Assembly: GCF_016107525.1 (NCBI RefSeq)
Contig: NZ_JABASR010000004.1
Location: 212,035-276,034, forward strand
DNA length: 64,000 bases
From: Psychrobacter aquimaris
GTDB lineage: Bacteria > Pseudomonadota > Gammaproteobacteria > Pseudomonadales > Moraxellaceae
Reading direction: 5' to 3'
The position numbers were made by a program, and so were the translations under genes. Positions within the stretch are counted from its first letter, which is position 1; each line of letters opens with the position of its first letter. Below the pieces are notes generated by a model. The model was not told where the DNA came from and did not search any database. It saw only the letters and a list, made by a program, of their open reading frames with translations. Below are positions 62,263-64,000 of the stretch, in pieces.

Positions 62263-63855
62263 TTATAATGAAGTCAATGCCCTATCAATGGCTCGTTGCC
62301 ACTTATCCAGATGCTGTTCACGGATATCACTGGACATTTTGGGTTCAAAAATCCGATCGACTTGCCATGACGCTTGCATCGTCGCTTCATCATATAGCCC
62401 CGTTTTTAATCCCGCGAGTAATGCTGCACCTTTGGCAGTGATTTCTGTATCCCTCGGACGCAAAACAGGCACATCGAGTAAATCAGCTTGAAACTGCATC
62501 AATAAGTCATTATTGGCAGCGCCGCCATCTACTCTTAGCTCAGTTAATGGATGGGGACTGTCTTTTTGCATAGCAATGAGCACATCATAAGTTTGATAAG
62601 CAACTGCCTCTAAAGCCGCACGGGCAATATGGGCTTTAGTCGTACCACGGCTCATACCGGTAATGCTCGCGCTGATATCGGAGCGCCAATAAGGGGCCCC
62701 TAGTCCCGTGAATGCAGGCAGTAACACCACGTCTTCACTACTGTCCACTTGCAGTGCTAACTCTTCGATTTCACTGCTTTTTTGAATCATACCCAAATTA
62801 TCACGTAACCATTGAACAATAGCACCTGCCATAAACACACTACCTTCTAAGGCATAAGTGACTTCCTTTTTGGGTGGCTGCAATATGCGTTTACCCGACT
62901 GTACAATTTGATCAAACGATAAATTATCTGGACAAGTTGGTGTGGATTTTCGTTGCCAAGCAATGGTTGTTAGGAGTTTATGCTCGCTAAGTCTAGGTTT
63001 TTGACCAATATTCATCAGCATAAAACACCCAGTCCCATAAGTGTTTTTGGCCATACCAGCATCGAGGCAGCCTTGGCCAAAAAGCGCCGCTTGCTGATCG
63101 CCCAATACCGCTTGAATAGGAATTTGTTTGGCAAACAGTCCTTTCTTGGTTTTACCAAAATCACCATCAGATGGTAGCACTTTAGGCAAGATATTCATGG
63201 GTATGGCGAAACGGGCACAAAGCTCGTCTGACCACGCCAGCTTATGTATGTCATATAGCAAGGTACGGGAAGCGTTGGTCACATCAATGACATGCTCGCC
63301 ACCTGTTAGCTTATATATAAGCCAACTGTCTATAGTACCAACTGCTATTTCTCCTCTACTGGCTCGTACGCTCAATTTTGGATTGTTCTCTAACAACCAA
63401 GCGATTTTACTGGCGCTAAAATACGGGTCTAAACGCAGCCCTGTAATGCGTTGCACTTCGCTTGCCACATCATCATGGCTGTCATTCATCATACTGCTAG
63501 CACCCTCAGCCGCGAGTGTTTTACAATAGTCCGCAGTGCGGCGATCTTGCCAAATGATGGCAGGGGCTAAAGGTTTACCCGTTTGCTTATCCCACATGAC
63601 AATCGATTCACGCTGATTGGTAATCGCGATACTGGTGACATCGATAGCAAGCAGCCCTGCTTGATTAATCACATCATGCGCACAGCTAATCTGCGTTTGC
63701 CAAATCTGTTGCGCGTCTTGCTCGACAAACCCCGCTTTTGGGGTTTGTAAAGTGGTGGGCTGCTGCGCCATTTTTATCGGACGCGCATGATCATCGTACA
63801 ATATCGCTCGACTCGATGTTGTCCCTTGATCCAAAGCCAAAATATATCCTGCCAT
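62263..63855 (-). CDS. glpK: Glycerol kinase GlpK
   Basis: FGGY-family kinase of 530 residues that phosphorylates glycerol to sn-glycerol 3-phosphate. Seen: YILALDQGTTSSRAILYDD (phosphate-binding DQGTTS), ITNQRESIVMWDKQTGKPL, DYYFSASK-like LDPYFSASKIAWLL, GTIDSWLIYKLTGG, KNTYGTGCFMLMN and DGGAANNDLLMQFQADLL. About 30 residues longer than E. coli GlpK, with a Met/Asp/His-rich insert near residue 125. No glpF, glpD or glpR is in this window. An extended -10 TGCTATAAA is about 45 bases upstream on the minus strand. It is followed by a 250-base gap to the glycine-zipper gene. Confidence 0.95.
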   Translation of the reverse strand: MAGYILALDQGTTSSRAILYDDHARPIKMAQQPTTLQTPKAGFVEQDAQQIWQTQISCAHDVINQAGLLAIDVTSIAITNQRESIVMWDKQTGKPLAPAIIWQDRRTADYCKTLAAEGASSMMNDSHDDVASEVQRITGLRLDPYFSASKIAWLLENNPKLSVRASRGEIAVGTIDSWLIYKLTGGEHVIDVTNASRTLLYDIHKLAWSDELCARFAIPMNILPKVLPSDGDFGKTKKGLFAKQIPIQAVLGDQQAALFGQGCLDAGMAKNTYGTGCFMLMNIGQKPRLSEHKLLTTIAWQRKSTPTCPDNLSFDQIVQSGKRILQPPKKEVTYALEGSVFMAGAIVQWLRDNLGMIQKSSEIEELALQVDSSEDVVLLPAFTGLGAPYWRSDISASITGMSRGTTKAHIARAALEAVAYQTYDVLIAMQKDSPHPLTELRVDGGAANNDLLMQFQADLLDVPVLRPRDTEITAKGAALLAGLKTGLYDEATMQASWQVDRIFEPKMSSDIREQHLDKWQRAIDRALTSL

Positions 63856-63898
63856 TACTCACACCCTGTCTTATTTCATGCATTTTTGTTATTTGAAT

Positions 63899-63907
63899 TT
63901 TATAGCA
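63899..63907 (-). promoter_or_regulatory. Extended -10 promoter for glpK
   Basis: On the minus strand TGCTATAAA matches TGnTATAAT at eight of nine positions. It lies 44 bases upstream of the glpK ATG and about 40 bases downstream of the octamer repeat tract. Confidence 0.5.
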
Positions 63908-63945
63908 ATGTCTTTACTGATATCACATAATCTGTAAGAGCAACG

Positions 63946-64000
63946 CTTATCAACTTATCAACTTATCAACTTATCAACTTATCAACTTATCAACTTATCA
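63946..64000. repeat. Octanucleotide tandem repeat (CTTATCAA)n
   Basis: At least 6.9 uninterrupted copies of CTTATCAA run from 63946 to the window end and may continue. The plus strand reads through with no stop codon in any frame (residues repeating LINLSTYQ); the minus strand has stops in each frame. The eight-base unit is not a multiple of three, so copy-number change would shift a reading frame. The tract is upstream of the glpK promoter. Confidence 0.95.

Overview
The window looks like chromosomal DNA of a Psychrobacter-type gammaproteobacterium (Moraxellaceae). This is inferred from protein relationships and gene order, not from a search. Supporting points are an Acinetobacter-type fatty acyl-CoA reductase (Acr1), a holB-pilZ pair, an exbB-exbD-msbA-lpxK-kdsB lipid A cluster, rsmG-parA-parB, a moderate-to-low GC content and many short intrinsic terminators. 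I see no rRNA, tRNA, CRISPR array, prophage or intact insertion sequence.

Layout. 0-17.7 kb is mostly housekeeping and metabolism: a cut-off aldehyde dehydrogenase, lipB, ppa, a small L7/L12-like membrane protein, a patatin-like lipase, truC, acr1, a DUF1622 membrane protein, dusB, betT, a HIT protein, ilvD, a Na+/H+ antiporter and a serine hydrolase. 17.8-24.5 kb holds acyl-CoA and polyphosphate genes: a phosphatase-like protein, a MaoC-type hydratase, a two-domain FabG4-type ketoreductase, a divergent thiolase with a long basic N-terminal tail, and PPK2. From 24.7 to 34.6 kb ten genes run on the minus strand: rsmG, parA, parB, exbB, exbD, msbA, lpxK, kdsB, holB and pilZ, joining chromosome segregation, lipid A/KDO supply, replication and pilus biogenesis. 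34.9-39.8 kb (plus strand) has a Lon-like AAA protease, a WYL regulator and a TerD-family protein. 39.9-47.2 kb has a voltage-gated K+ channel, a small zinc-ribbon-like membrane protein, an OmpW porin and aceE-aceF.

The most distinctive region is 47.8-59.1 kb. It holds five consecutive plus-strand genes for exported proteins: a 696-residue Cys-containing multidomain surface protein, a 154-residue single-domain protein, a 678-residue multidomain protein, a protein of about 1777 residues that combines DUF11/SdrD_B/Ig-like modules with a predicted C-terminal outer-membrane beta-barrel, and an exported alpha-helical protein. Members share recognisable N- and C-terminal modules, and a hairpin sits between the two largest genes. 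I read this as an uncharacterised surface-assembly system: a barrel-anchored giant plus smaller subunits. The function is inferred.

59.2-64 kb carries a TetR regulator, an endonuclease/exonuclease/phosphatase-fold protein, a glycine-zipper protein and glpK. The window ends inside an octanucleotide tandem repeat upstream of glpK.
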